A model generated the notes under the pieces. The model did no database searches. It saw only the letters and a list, made by a program, of their open reading frames with translations, and had not been told where the DNA came from. The position numbers were made by a program, and so were the translations under genes. A DNA stretch of 64,000 nt from Cellvibrionales bacterium UBA4451 (GTDB lineage Bacteria; Pseudomonadota; Gammaproteobacteria; Pseudomonadales; Porticoccaceae). The stretch spans positions 1 through 64,000 of the forward strand of contig DGPB01000009.1 in assembly GCA_002390285.1 (NCBI GenBank). Direction: 5' to 3'. This document shows positions 8,977 to 17,183 of this stretch, in pieces. Numbering within the stretch: position 1 is the first letter of the stretch; each line of letters starts with the position of its first letter.

Positions 8977-10173
8977 CTAGCCGGGCTTTCCATCCACCCG
9001 GGGTTTGATTAGCATAGGCCAGTAAATAACTAGAAAGGCGAGATAGCCAAAAATCCAACAGGCGATACTAAACAAATACAGAGAGGAAGGATGGTTTGTT
9101 GCCAGCGGTGCAATAACTCTGACGATAGCGGATAGGGCAACAGCGGCATAGCCAAGGGTGATCCAACGACCTACCTGCAATACTCTTCCTGTGTGACCAA
9201 GTGAGACGCGGCTGATCATGGCCAGAACCATTAGCCCAATACCACCGATAGTCAGTCCGTGGAGTACGGTGCTCAGTGGTACTTCAAGGCCAAAGTGGAA
9301 GGCTCCCAGCAATCCCAAGCTAATGATGATCAGTAAATAGGCTAGGTGTAGTGACCAAAGTAGTGGATTGCCGAATGTGAGCATTCCGTTCCATCGCCCC
9401 ATTCTAATGGCATTTGTAAATGCGGATACCACAAAGAGAACGCCCAAAACGGGTTCAGCACTAAGACTGCCGGTGATTAACGTATACGCTGTAGCCAAGC
9501 CTAGGGAGACGATAGAGAACAGTTCCAGAATGAATAGGGGTTGTGGTTTTTGAGCACTGGTCGCATTTGCCGTAAAGAAAGGAATCACCCGACCGCCCAT
9601 AATGACGATGATGAGTGTGACCATTAGAATGGTCGACTGGGTGTCGGGCAATGACAGTAGGTCTCCGCCAATCAAACGGTAGTGGTTATGACCGTTAGTC
9701 CAGGCCAGCAATAGAATGAGCGGAATAAACATCAGGTTGCGCCATAGTTTAGCGGCCACGATGGGCCTAGCTAGCGCAAATGCGGCTAACGGTAAAAACA
9801 GGGTGTCGACAATAGCAATTATTTCTGTGGGAACGATTGGGAATAGCATTAACAGTCGACCGAGAAGCCAGAAACCGAACAATCCTGCCAGAGGCCAGCC
9901 CGACAGGCCGGGAATCCCACTCCAGTTCTGAATAGCGGTGAGTAGGAAACCAACAATAATAGCGGCGCTAAAGCCAAATAGCATTTCGTGTCCATGCCAC
10001 CAAAGCCAGCCCCCGTAGGGTTGCCAAGCAATAGATGGGTTGTTTAGAAATATGGCCCACAACAACAAGGCGATGATAGAAAATAGGCTGCCAAACAGAA
10101 AAAACGGTCGGAAAGCCAGCCTGAAAATAGGAGGTTTCTTCTGTTCCTGTTTCAGGTCAGTGATGTTTAGCAT
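8977..10173 (-). CDS. nnrS: NnrS family heme-copper membrane protein
   Basis: NnrS proteins are polytopic membrane proteins that bind heme and copper. They are tied to denitrification and protection from nitric oxide. The 398-residue product carries the family's N-terminal signature (LAFRPFFLFGS, then WWHGHEMLFGFSAAIIVGFLLTA and NWSG), with about eleven to twelve hydrophobic helices and a conserved histidine in the HGLTIGG segment. It lies between heme A synthase and the nirS remnant. An FNR/DNR-like palindrome at 10315-10328 is 142 nt upstream of the start. The frame is intact, so nitric-oxide defence seems to have outlived nitrite reductase in this lineage; that is inference. Confidence 0.92.
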   Translation of the reverse strand: MLNITDLKQEQKKPPIFRLAFRPFFLFGSLFSIIALLLWAIFLNNPSIAWQPYGGWLWWHGHEMLFGFSAAIIVGFLLTAIQNWSGIPGLSGWPLAGLFGFWLLGRLLMLFPIVPTEIIAIVDTLFLPLAAFALARPIVAAKLWRNLMFIPLILLLAWTNGHNHYRLIGGDLLSLPDTQSTILMVTLIIVIMGGRVIPFFTANATSAQKPQPLFILELFSIVSLGLATAYTLITGSLSAEPVLGVLFVVSAFTNAIRMGRWNGMLTFGNPLLWSLHLAYLLIIISLGLLGAFHFGLEVPLSTVLHGLTIGGIGLMVLAMISRVSLGHTGRVLQVGRWITLGYAAVALSAIVRVIAPLATNHPSSLYLFSIACWIFGYLAFLVIYWPMLIKPRVDGKPG

Positions 10174-10314
10174 CGGTGAATTCCTGCTGCCTCAGCGCTG
10201 CACCCTAATGTATCAACTCTGACGTATCAATCAATAGATCAGAACTATAACGACTATCTTGTGGCCGCAAAATTGGGTAGATATTTATTGTCTGCGATGT
10301 TGGAAAAAACAGAA

Positions 10315-10328
10315 TTGACGATTCTCAA
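10315..10328. promoter_or_regulatory. FNR/DNR-like box upstream of nnrS
   Basis: TTGACGATTCTCAA matches the TTGAT-N4-ATCAA consensus of the FNR/Anr/Dnr family at 8 of 10 defined positions, with both TTGA and TCAA half-sites intact. It lies 142 nt upstream of nnrS, just beyond the nirS terminator. Oxygen- or NO-responsive control would fit the family, but it is only a sequence match. Confidence 0.4.
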
Positions 10329-10377
10329 TGACTATTAAAGTAAATAGTATTTGATTCTTATTAGTTGAAAGCGCGCC

Positions 10378-10402
10378 AAAAAAAACCCCCGTTTCCGAGG
10401 GC
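10378..10402 (-). terminator. Rho-independent terminator behind the nirS remnant
   Basis: Read on the minus strand, a 6-bp stem (CCCTCG/CGGGGG with one G-U pair, positions 10401-10386) with a GAAA loop is followed by eight Ts. It begins 26 nt after the nirS stop codon, so the terminator has outlasted the gene. Confidence 0.75.
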
Positions 10403-10426
10403 TTTAATTTTATCGAGGAAGAGTGA

Positions 10427-10812
10427 TTAGTAAATATCTTCCTTGGTGTTGGTAGTGTTGAATTTGCCGGTTGGCGTAATTAGGCGCTTGTCTTTAATGA
10501 CTGCTTTCAATTTACGCGTCTTGTCATCTACTATGACGATGGCTGACTCTTTATCTGCACCATTCCAAACAGAGAACCAGACTTCGTCACCAGCCTTATT
10601 GTACCCAGGCTGAACAACACGGGTTGAACCTTGGTCAGCAACACCAGCCCAGGGAGTACCTCATAGCCTGCATCTAGATCATCAGAATTGAATACGGCAA
10701 TAGACTGACTGATTTTGGTGTCAGGGTTAAGCGGTGTGTCGACCCAAATTTTTTTAGACTTGTCAGGTAAGCTGAAGATGTTGCACTCAGTACAGAATAG
10801 GCCATTCTGCAA
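10427..10812 (-). pseudogene. nirS: 3' remnant of nirS (cytochrome cd1 nitrite reductase), frameshifted
   Basis: Intact NirS is a periplasmic enzyme of about 560 residues reducing nitrite to NO with hemes c and d1. Here only about the last 125 residues survive. The first part reads IWVDTPLNPDTKISQSIAVF and then DDLDAGYEVLP, as in the C-terminal d1 propeller. The frame then breaks near 10662, where about 10 nt seem to be missing (the IAE of the usual LPIAEWA). In the shifted frame it continues with WAGVADQGSTRVVQPGYNK, AGDEVWFSVWNG, VDDKTRKLKAVIKDKRLITP, TGKFN and stop at 10427-10429. The heme c domain and most of the d1 propeller are absent. The gene's terminator and an FNR-like box upstream remain, which suggests internal deletion. 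Recognition rests on family knowledge of the C-terminal motifs and is strong. Confidence 0.88.
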
Positions 10813-10868
10813 CTTAACAGATTAAAATTCTGTTTATTTTGTTCATCTTTCGGGCTTCATATAGAACG

Positions 10869-10882
10869 TTGAGATAAATCAA
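10869..10882. promoter_or_regulatory. FNR/DNR-like box between the nirS remnant and cysG
   Basis: TTGAGATAAATCAA matches TTGAT-N4-ATCAA at 9 of 10 defined positions. Read on the minus strand it sits about 57 nt upstream of the surviving nirS segment, where a nirS promoter box would be expected. Read on the plus strand it is 58 nt upstream of the cysG ATG and could also act on cysG. Confidence 0.55.
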
Positions 10883-10939
10883 CTATTTGACGCCATTAAA
10901 AGTTAGAATTTACCAAAATTATATTTGAGACAGCCTTCG

Positions 10940-12307
10940 ATGGACTACTTTCCTATATTCACAAATCTCTCTGAGAAGCATTGCCTGTTAGTCGGAGGCG
11001 GGGATGTTGCAGAACGAAAGCTGTCATTGTTGCTTGATGCGGGTGCTAGAGTAACACTCGTAGCACCATCGATTAATGAATCCATTAAAAGCATGAATGT
11101 GGCATCGCTTAACCTGATAGAAGCCAATTACAACAGTCGCTTGATGAATGCTATTGATCTGGTTATTGTGGCAACTGACGACCAAGTGCTTAACGAAACC
11201 ATTTCTCTTGATGCTGCTGAGCGACATATTTTTGTGAACGTGGTCGATAGCCCTAATCTTTGTACTTTTATCGTGCCGGCCATTATTGATCGCTCTCCAG
11301 TGACTATTGCTGTTGGTACGGGTGGTACGGCACCGGTATTGGCTAGACTATTGAGGGGAAAGATCGAAGCACTTATTCCCCACCGTTATGGTGCGCTTGC
11401 CGGATTAGCAGCCAAGTACAGAGATCGAGTAAAGGCAGCAGTACCCAAGGGGCCGAGTAGAAAGGCATTTTGGGAAGAGGTGTTCGAGGGTGATGTTGCT
11501 GAGCAGGTTTTGTGTGGAAACCAAGAGGCCGCAGAAAAACAGCTCCAGGAACTGATAGAGGAAGGTCAGGCTCCGCAGAAGGGTGAAGTCTATTTAGTTG
11601 GCGCAGGCCCAGGAGATCCGGATCTACTCACATTTCGTGCCCTGCGGTTAATGCAGAAAGCCGATATTGTTATTTATGACCGCCTTGTTTCAAAGGATAT
11701 TCTCAACTTGGTTCGCCGGGACGCTGACAGGATGTATGTGGGAAAAGAAGCAAGCAACCACTGTGTTCCTCAGGATCAAATTAATGAGCTTTTATACAAA
11801 TTAGCAAAAGAAGGTAAACGGGTATTGCGACTCAAGGGCGGCGACCCCTTTATTTTTGGTCGAGGGGGAGAAGAGGCAGAAAAACTATTTGCTGAAGGCA
11901 TCTCATTTCAAGTGGTTCCTGGAATTACTGCAGCCTCAGGCGCTTCCACCTATTGTGGTATCCCCTTAACACATCGTGATTATGCTCAGTCTGTGACCTT
12001 TGCTACTGGTCACCTTAAGAATGATGCTGTAGACCTGGATTGGCCATCACTAGCCCGTGAAAACCAGACCCTAGTTATCTATATGGGCTTAGGTGGTTTG
12101 AAAATTATCACAAAGCAACTGATAACGCATGGCTTGCCTGCAGATACTCCTGTTGCCGTTATTTATAAAGCTACACAGTATGATCAGCGAGTACTGGTGA
12201 GTGATTTGATGCAGGTGGTGCAAAAGGTGGAAGACGAAAAAATGCGTCCACCCAGTCTTCTTATTATAGGTCAGGTCGTCAAACTTCATGATAAGTTGAA
12301 AGCCTAG
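10940..12307 (+). CDS. cysG: Siroheme synthase, trifunctional
   Basis: CysG turns uroporphyrinogen III into siroheme for sulfite (and often nitrite) reductase by two SAM-dependent methylations, NAD-dependent oxidation and iron insertion. The ATG at 10940 gives 455 residues starting MDYFPIFTNL, as in the family; a TTG at 10925 is in frame but less likely. The N-terminal dehydrogenase/ferrochelatase has the NAD motif VGGGDVAERK (18-27) and the VVDSPNLC segment with catalytic D103. The C-terminal methyltransferase (about 213-455) shows VGAGPGDPDLLT, RLKGGDPFIFGRGGEE, VVPGITAASG and GIPLTHRDYAQSV. It is divergent from the nirS remnant. Precorrin-2 is also a heme d1 precursor, so the placement may be a relic of denitrification. 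Confidence 0.95.
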   Translation: MDYFPIFTNLSEKHCLLVGGGDVAERKLSLLLDAGARVTLVAPSINESIKSMNVASLNLIEANYNSRLMNAIDLVIVATDDQVLNETISLDAAERHIFVNVVDSPNLCTFIVPAIIDRSPVTIAVGTGGTAPVLARLLRGKIEALIPHRYGALAGLAAKYRDRVKAAVPKGPSRKAFWEEVFEGDVAEQVLCGNQEAAEKQLQELIEEGQAPQKGEVYLVGAGPGDPDLLTFRALRLMQKADIVIYDRLVSKDILNLVRRDADRMYVGKEASNHCVPQDQINELLYKLAKEGKRVLRLKGGDPFIFGRGGEEAEKLFAEGISFQVVPGITAASGASTYCGIPLTHRDYAQSVTFATGHLKNDAVDLDWPSLARENQTLVIYMGLGGLKIITKQLITHGLPADTPVAVIYKATQYDQRVLVSDLMQVVQKVEDEKMRPPSLLIIGQVVKLHDKLKA

Positions 12308-12399
12308 GTTGTCAAAAGAACGTAGTGGCCGAAAGTTCTCTTATCCCATCGTCAATACTTTTTCAGATCGAGTAGCATTTCGCCTAGGGGAGGTAAGCT

Positions 12400-13182
12400 A
12401 TGCCAACAGCAATCGTTAACGGTGTAACAATTTCTTATGACGATGAGGGGCAGGGTGAACCCATACTCTTTCTCCACGGCCTGGGGATAAGTCGGCGGGA
12501 TTGGTCTCACCAGACAGTATATTTTCGACAGAATTTTCGGGTGATTGCCCCAGACTTTCGTGGTCATGGCGAATCAAGTAAGCCTGATTCAGCCTATAGT
12601 ATTCCCATTCATGCCGCAGATATCGTTGCTCTGATGGATAGATTGGGGGTCGAATCTGCCCATGTGGTTGGGTTGTCCATGGGCGGTATGGTTGCATTCC
12701 AGTTGGCTGTTGATGCCTCTCACCGATTGCGTACCATGACCATTGTTAACTCTGGCCCAGCGTTGCCTAACGATACGTTTGCTACAAAAAAAATGTTGTG
12801 GACACGCCTGTTGCTAATTCATTTATTTGGGATGAAGCGTTTTGGACGAAAAGTAGCTGAAAATATGTTTGCCAGCGAGGGTCATGAGGCGTTAATAGAT
12901 CTATTGGCGACACAGATTTCCAGCAATCCTAAGGAAATCTATTTGCGCAATTTAACGTCGTTATTTGGTTGGGGTGTGCTGGATCAATTAACATCGATTA
13001 CTACGCCTACACTGATGCTGGCCGGCGACAGAGATTACTCTCCAGTGGCCGTTAAGCAAGCAATTGTCGATGCCATGCAGAATGCTCAGTTAGTTGTAGT
13101 CGAAAATTCCGGTCATGGTACACCCATTGAAAAACCGGATGAAACTAACCAGTCCATAGAAAAATTTATTTGTTCTTATTGA
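12400..13182 (+). CDS. Alpha/beta-fold hydrolase
   Basis: A cytoplasmic alpha/beta hydrolase of 260 residues with unknown substrate. The oxyanion motif FLHGLGI, the nucleophile elbow GLSMGG with S93, the acid D210 or D212 in LAGDRDY and H239 in NSGHGTPIEKP complete a plausible triad. The resemblance is to the 3-oxoadipate enol-lactonase/BioH-like group, but no specific activity can be assigned. A strong Shine-Dalgarno (GGGGAGGT) lies just before the ATG. It follows cysG by 92 nt and overlaps the convergent patatin gene by 17 nt at their 3' ends. Confidence 0.85.
   Translation: MPTAIVNGVTISYDDEGQGEPILFLHGLGISRRDWSHQTVYFRQNFRVIAPDFRGHGESSKPDSAYSIPIHAADIVALMDRLGVESAHVVGLSMGGMVAFQLAVDASHRLRTMTIVNSGPALPNDTFATKKMLWTRLLLIHLFGMKRFGRKVAENMFASEGHEALIDLLATQISSNPKEIYLRNLTSLFGWGVLDQLTSITTPTLMLAGDRDYSPVAVKQAIVDAMQNAQLVVVENSGHGTPIEKPDETNQSIEKFICSY
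12448..12455 (+). promoter_or_regulatory. KOPS octamer GGGCAGGG
   Basis: Matches the FtsK-orienting sequence GGGNAGGG on the plus strand, left of dif and pointing toward it. It lies inside the alpha/beta hydrolase gene. Confidence 0.45.
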
Positions 13183-13999
13183 GTTGCTGATTGATTTTTT
13201 GTTTCAGTTTTCGTTTGATTGGGGCAGCTTGTTTGAAGATTTCAGCGGCTTTGTAAAACGCCAGAACACGCACATCGACAATATTTGGCTCGATATAGAT
13301 ATCGGGCGTCATGGTCTTCAGTTTTTCTCGAATAATACTCTTTTGCATGATTTGGTAGGTGTTGAACACCGCCTCGGATAATGAGGGGATTTTTTCAGAA
13401 ACGGTTCTATCTCCAATGACATCAACAGCGATAGTCAGGTCACAATCTTTTGGCAATAGATCAAAAGGGACTGGGTTTACAGCCCCTCCATCTATTAATA
13501 CCTGATTCCTGATTTTGACAGGCTCAAACAGGCCGGGTAGGGACATACTAGCCCGAATAGCAGGAATTAATGGCCCATGGTCTAGCACGACCTGCTGACG
13601 ACTCCAAAAATTAGATGCGACTACTTTTAGTGGAATTTCTAGTTCGGAAAATTGTGTGGCATGGACCGATTCGAATAAGTAGGTGAGTAAGTTTTCTACG
13701 CGCAACAATCCACGGCCACGAAATTGAGGCGCAATGAAGTCTAGCCACTTAAATAAATGCTTGCGGGTGACGATGTGTCGGAGTGATTCATTTTCCCGCA
13801 GGCTGAATTCTAGAAAAATAGCTTTCATTTCAGCCGTAGACATTCCGGCACAGTACATGGCACCGATTAATGCCCCTATACTGGTACCCGTTATAAAAGA
13901 GGGGCGGAGATCCATTTCTTCCAAGGCTTCAAGTATCAATACGTGACTAATACCTTTTGCGCCGCCGCCACCGAGTGCCAGTCCAATTTTTTTCATCAT
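13166..13999 (-). CDS. Patatin-like phospholipase (RssA/YchK-like)
   Basis: A serine acyl hydrolase of the bacterial patatin family, 277 residues, with no signal peptide and so probably cytoplasmic or membrane-associated. The oxyanion loop GLALGGGGAKG is at 6-16, the nucleophile S40 in GTSIG and the catalytic aspartate D170 in IDGG; all catalytic elements are intact. The C-terminus is very lysine-rich. Physiological substrates of this subgroup are not established. Its 3' end overlaps that of the alpha/beta hydrolase by 17 nt, and it is divergent from ung. Confidence 0.88.
   Translation of the reverse strand: MMKKIGLALGGGGAKGISHVLILEALEEMDLRPSFITGTSIGALIGAMYCAGMSTAEMKAIFLEFSLRENESLRHIVTRKHLFKWLDFIAPQFRGRGLLRVENLLTYLFESVHATQFSELEIPLKVVASNFWSRQQVVLDHGPLIPAIRASMSLPGLFEPVKIRNQVLIDGGAVNPVPFDLLPKDCDLTIAVDVIGDRTVSEKIPSLSEAVFNTYQIMQKSIIREKLKTMTPDIYIEPNIVDVRVLAFYKAAEIFKQAAPIKRKLKQKINQQLNKNK
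13535..13542 (+). promoter_or_regulatory. KOPS octamer GGGTAGGG
   Basis: Plus-strand match to GGGNAGGG, left of dif and pointing toward it. It lies inside the minus-strand patatin gene, so its orientation does not follow coding direction. Confidence 0.45.
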
Positions 14000-14099
14000 G
14001 TCTTCTCTATGATCGCTGAGTTTCAGCTTACACCAGTTGATTTAGCGCAGAAATTCCGGTTTATTGCTGCGTACTTAAAATAATAGCTGGAAATAATCT

Positions 14100-14825
14100 G
14101 TGATAGGTAATAATGACAAAATTAAGATCCATTCCTCTTGGTTAAAGGTGATTGGACGTGAATTTGAGCAGTCTTACATGGCTCAGCTTAAGCAGTTCTT
14201 GAGAGAGGAAAAAGCGGCCGGTAAGATCATCTATCCTGCCAGTTCTAACTGGTTTTCAGCATTTAATGAAACACCGTTTGACCAAGTTAAGGTAGTCATT
14301 CTCGGACAGGACCCTTATCACGGGCCAAGGCAGGCTCATGGGCTTTGCTTTTCTGTACTTCCAGGGGTGGCTATTCCTCCTTCATTGCGAAATATGTATA
14401 AGGAGCTTCAGAGTGATTTGGGAATACAGCCGCCAGAACATGGTTGCCTTACGCATTGGTCGAGACAAGGTGTACTGTTACTCAACGCTACGCTTACAGT
14501 GGAGCAGGGCGATGCTGGTGCCCATCAGGGGCGGGGTTGGGAGCAGTTTACAGACCGGGCTGTTCAGATTTTGAATGAACGGCGCCAAGGGTTGGTCTTT
14601 ATGCTGTGGGGCAGTTATGCACAGAAGAAGGGCGCATTAATCGATACGAGTAAACACTTGGTGTTAAAGGCACCGCACCCCTCACCCCTCTCTGCCTATC
14701 GGGGCTTTTTGGGCTGCAGACACTTTTCCCAGGCCAATGATTACCTCCAAAACAGGGGTGTTGTACCCATTGATTGGCGATTACCATCCTCTGAAGAAGG
14801 GGTTATGCAGGGGGTGACGTATTAA
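14100..14825 (+). CDS. ung: Uracil-DNA glycosylase, family 1
   Basis: Ung excises uracil from DNA after cytosine deamination or dUMP misincorporation, starting base-excision repair. The 241-residue product shows the water-activating motif GQDPYHG with D71, the LLLNATLTVE segment, and HPSPLSAYRG with H193 for the minor-groove loop. GTG at 14100 is chosen because residues that align with the E. coli N-terminus (SSWLKV...) lie upstream of the first in-frame ATG (codon 27); the ribosome site is weak. It is convergent with the next gene, with only 7 nt between stops. Confidence 0.95.
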   Translation: MIGNNDKIKIHSSWLKVIGREFEQSYMAQLKQFLREEKAAGKIIYPASSNWFSAFNETPFDQVKVVILGQDPYHGPRQAHGLCFSVLPGVAIPPSLRNMYKELQSDLGIQPPEHGCLTHWSRQGVLLLNATLTVEQGDAGAHQGRGWEQFTDRAVQILNERRQGLVFMLWGSYAQKKGALIDTSKHLVLKAPHPSPLSAYRGFLGCRHFSQANDYLQNRGVVPIDWRLPSSEEGVMQGVTY

Positions 14826-14832
14826 AGCCTCA

Positions 14833-15264
14833 TTAGTGATGATCCACTTTGATCGGGGGGTGGTTAGCTTTGGTTCTCAGCCAGTTAAGTCCTTGCAAAA
14901 CAGATGGTTGAGCAACAATTCGTCGTTCCAAAATAAATTTCCCCGGATAATCTAGTAACAATAGTCCCACTATAACGGTGAGAAGCCCTTGTCCGGGTAA
15001 AAATAGCATCAGAATTCCTCCGCAGAGTAATACCAAGCCAAGCAGATTTTTTCCAACAACAAGTAGCAGTCGGATGATTGGGTGCTGATGCTTCAAATTT
15101 GTGGGTTTGCGGCGGTGGTGTAGGAAGTAATCTTCAGGAATCATTGATACCAGCCAAGGTAGTGCCAGCAGGCTGCCTACAAAGGTAATCAACGAAACCA
15201 CACTGAGCCAAGTGATCAGAGTTTGGTTTTCAGAGAACCATTCAAAAGAGAACCATTCAAGCAT
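14833..15264 (-). CDS. PGPGW-like small membrane protein
   Basis: A 143-residue inner-membrane protein with two or three hydrophobic segments (about 15-42, 63-85 and 88-104). The second hairpin carries LFLPGQGLLTVIVGLLLLDYPGK, which resembles the PGPGW family of putative transmembrane proteins, with PGQG replacing PGPG. The function of that family is unknown. The tail after residue 110 is soluble and ends in a histidine-containing segment. It is convergent with ung and transcribed from its own promoter in the AT-rich 171-nt gap that follows ygfZ. Confidence 0.65.
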   Translation of the reverse strand: MLEWFSFEWFSENQTLITWLSVVSLITFVGSLLALPWLVSMIPEDYFLHHRRKPTNLKHQHPIIRLLLVVGKNLLGLVLLCGGILMLFLPGQGLLTVIVGLLLLDYPGKFILERRIVAQPSVLQGLNWLRTKANHPPIKVDHH

Positions 15265-15435
15265 TGTTCATTCTCTATACATAGCAGGATTTGAGTCGCT
15301 TACAGTGCAGCAGGTATGCTGTTGGTTCAAGTGGCATTGTGGAGATAGCGTTATTTTGGCAGCAAATAGATTGTAATAAATAACATTAATATTTAATTAT
15401 AACTATTTGTAAATAATCATATTGTTTATTTAATT

Positions 15436-16443
15436 TTAATCTATGAGATAGGGTAGAGGTTGTTGTTGTACTGTTTGTGGTGATCCTTCTCCAATAATCA
15501 ACGTTTCTGACTTGGAAGCCTCTTCTGTCAGTACCACAAGCATGTCTTGATGGGAATCATCAGACCTAGCTGCAAGAACAACATTGCCGATACTTTGTCC
15601 TTGAGTTCCTGGTTCCTCGCCAGGCATAAAGCAGGGGGATCCAGGTACAGGTAACGATGAACCCTTAGTAGCTATCCGATACATTCTGCGTTTGAGTTTA
15701 CCCAGGTATTTCATTCTGGCCACGACTTCCTGCCCGGTATAGCAACCCTTTTTGAAACTGATACTGCCTGTGGCCTGGAAGTTGAGCATTTGGGGCACAA
15801 ACATGGTTGTCGTTTCTGTCTGCACATGACCAAGTCCGGCCCTAATATCTTGTAAATGCCACAATTCATTACCCGTGGGCGTGGCGCTGGTGGTGAGCTG
15901 TTGCCAAATGGCTGGGGCACTCTCGGTGGGAACGACTAAAAGCTGGCGGCCATCACTAAAGGAATGCTGGCATAAAGTGGCGATATTTTTTGCTAGCGCT
16001 CCGGCTTGGGAACCGCTGATACCGATGCATTGATACTGGTTGCTTTGATCCGCCAATTGTACTTTAAAGAAAGCGGCAAACTTACTGAGCTCGTCAATAC
16101 TCGATTGAACCAGAGCATGCTGCATCAGCATCAATAGGTTGTCTTCGCTAGGCTGACACAAAAGAAAGTTTGTCAGTGTTCTTCCTTTAGGGTTACAGCG
16201 AGCTCCTGTTAGATTATGGCCGGGGCTTAGTTGCTGAATGTCGCAGGTTACTTGCCCTTGAAGAAATCGAGCCGAGTCCTTCCCGTCAATGGACAGCAGA
16301 CCTACATGTATGAGTGGGGTCACCGTGGTTTTTTGTAATAAGTCAGGGTAGTCACTGGGTATTTCACCAAAAGTAATGGTGTTATTTTCATGAATGGAGG
16401 CACCCTGTTGGTGCAAAAAAGACAGCCAGTTGTTCATGTGCAA
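15436..16443 (-). CDS. ygfZ: Folate-binding YgfZ/GcvT-like protein
   Basis: YgfZ is a tetrahydrofolate-binding protein that supports maturation or repair of certain iron-sulfur enzymes, related in fold to the glycine-cleavage T protein. The 335-residue product has the diagnostic C-terminal motif KGCYTGQEVVARMKYLGKLKR, whose cysteine is essential in E. coli YgfZ. Folate-fold segments such as FLQGQVTCD, GARCNPKGR and WHLQDIRAGL are also visible. The start could be the third codon, also ATG (16437). It is divergent from sdhE, the usual arrangement in gammaproteobacteria. Confidence 0.93.
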   Translation of the reverse strand: MHMNNWLSFLHQQGASIHENNTITFGEIPSDYPDLLQKTTVTPLIHVGLLSIDGKDSARFLQGQVTCDIQQLSPGHNLTGARCNPKGRTLTNFLLCQPSEDNLLMLMQHALVQSSIDELSKFAAFFKVQLADQSNQYQCIGISGSQAGALAKNIATLCQHSFSDGRQLLVVPTESAPAIWQQLTTSATPTGNELWHLQDIRAGLGHVQTETTTMFVPQMLNFQATGSISFKKGCYTGQEVVARMKYLGKLKRRMYRIATKGSSLPVPGSPCFMPGEEPGTQGQSIGNVVLAARSDDSHQDMLVVLTEEASKSETLIIGEGSPQTVQQQPLPYLID

Positions 16444-16537
16444 CCTGATTTTGAGAAGGCCTATATCTTAGTGGGTAAACTTAGCCATTTCCACTATAAT
16501 GGCGACCCTTTTAAACATGAAATGATGGGTAGAGTTG

Positions 16538-16783
16538 ATGGAGAGGAACCGACTTTTTTGGGCGAGCCGACGGGGTATGCTTGAGTTGGATCTGATACTT
16601 CTCCCATTTCTTGATAACATCTATGAAACATTGGAACAAGAAGACAAGGAGAGATACTGGCGTCTTCTCGATTCAGAAGATCAGGATATGTTTGGTTGGT
16701 TTCTTCGACGAGAAGATCCCGAAGATACTGACTTGCAAAGGATAGTGCAGATCATCCGTGACACACGATCACAAACCCGTTGA
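16538..16783 (+). CDS. sdhE: FAD assembly factor SdhE
   Basis: SdhE (YgfY) promotes covalent FAD attachment to succinate dehydrogenase SdhA and fumarate reductase FrdA. The 81-residue product has the invariant RGxxE motif (RRGMLELD, residues 11-18) and the LLxxxDxDMFGWF segment typical of the family. ATG at 16538 is preferred to the TTG one codon upstream. The 3' end overlaps the next frame, ygfX, by 26 nt, implying translational coupling. Confidence 0.93.
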   Translation: MERNRLFWASRRGMLELDLILLPFLDNIYETLEQEDKERYWRLLDSEDQDMFGWFLRREDPEDTDLQRIVQIIRDTRSQTR

Positions 16784-17183
16784 AATTAACCTTCAACGCT
16801 CAAGATTTCTTCTACTCTGGATAATCGTTATCCACTGCATGGACTCGGTTGTGCTCTTTTCGCTCGGTGTGCCCGCTTTATTTTCTATTCCTTTGCAGGT
16901 TTTAGTGTTACTTGGCCTGTGGATCTCTTTCCGAAATTGGGGTTACCCGACGTGGAAGAAAATCAGCTGTGACAAAGGTAATTGGACGCTGATGAACGAA
17001 GAGGGTATGCAGCCTGTCAGTTTTTGTTGGTTCTATCGTTTCGGGCAATTTTTGGTGGTGGGTTTTAAGGACGAATGGAATGGAAAGATAGCTGTTCCCT
17101 TGTTGTCTGACAGTGCAAATTCTGAGCAATTAAGACAACTTAGGCAGGTCTTACTACTGGTCTCTCCAAGTAACCCTGATTAG
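16758..17183 (+). CDS. ygfX: YgfX family membrane protein (partner of SdhE)
   Basis: A 141-residue protein with two adjacent transmembrane helices near the N-terminus (about 16-58) and a C-terminal soluble domain ending in a leucine-rich helix. Position and architecture match YgfX, which was described in E. coli as the inner-membrane CptA toxin of a pair with YgfY/SdhE, and in Serratia as an SdhE-interacting membrane protein. The sequence is weakly conserved, so the call rests mainly on context plus the helix layout. The start is a GTG inside sdhE. Its stop overlaps the convergent nadB stop by 4 nt. Confidence 0.75.
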   Translation: MTHDHKPVEINLQRSRFLLLWIIVIHCMDSVVLFSLGVPALFSIPLQVLVLLGLWISFRNWGYPTWKKISCDKGNWTLMNEEGMQPVSFCWFYRFGQFLVVGFKDEWNGKIAVPLLSDSANSEQLRQLRQVLLLVSPSNPD

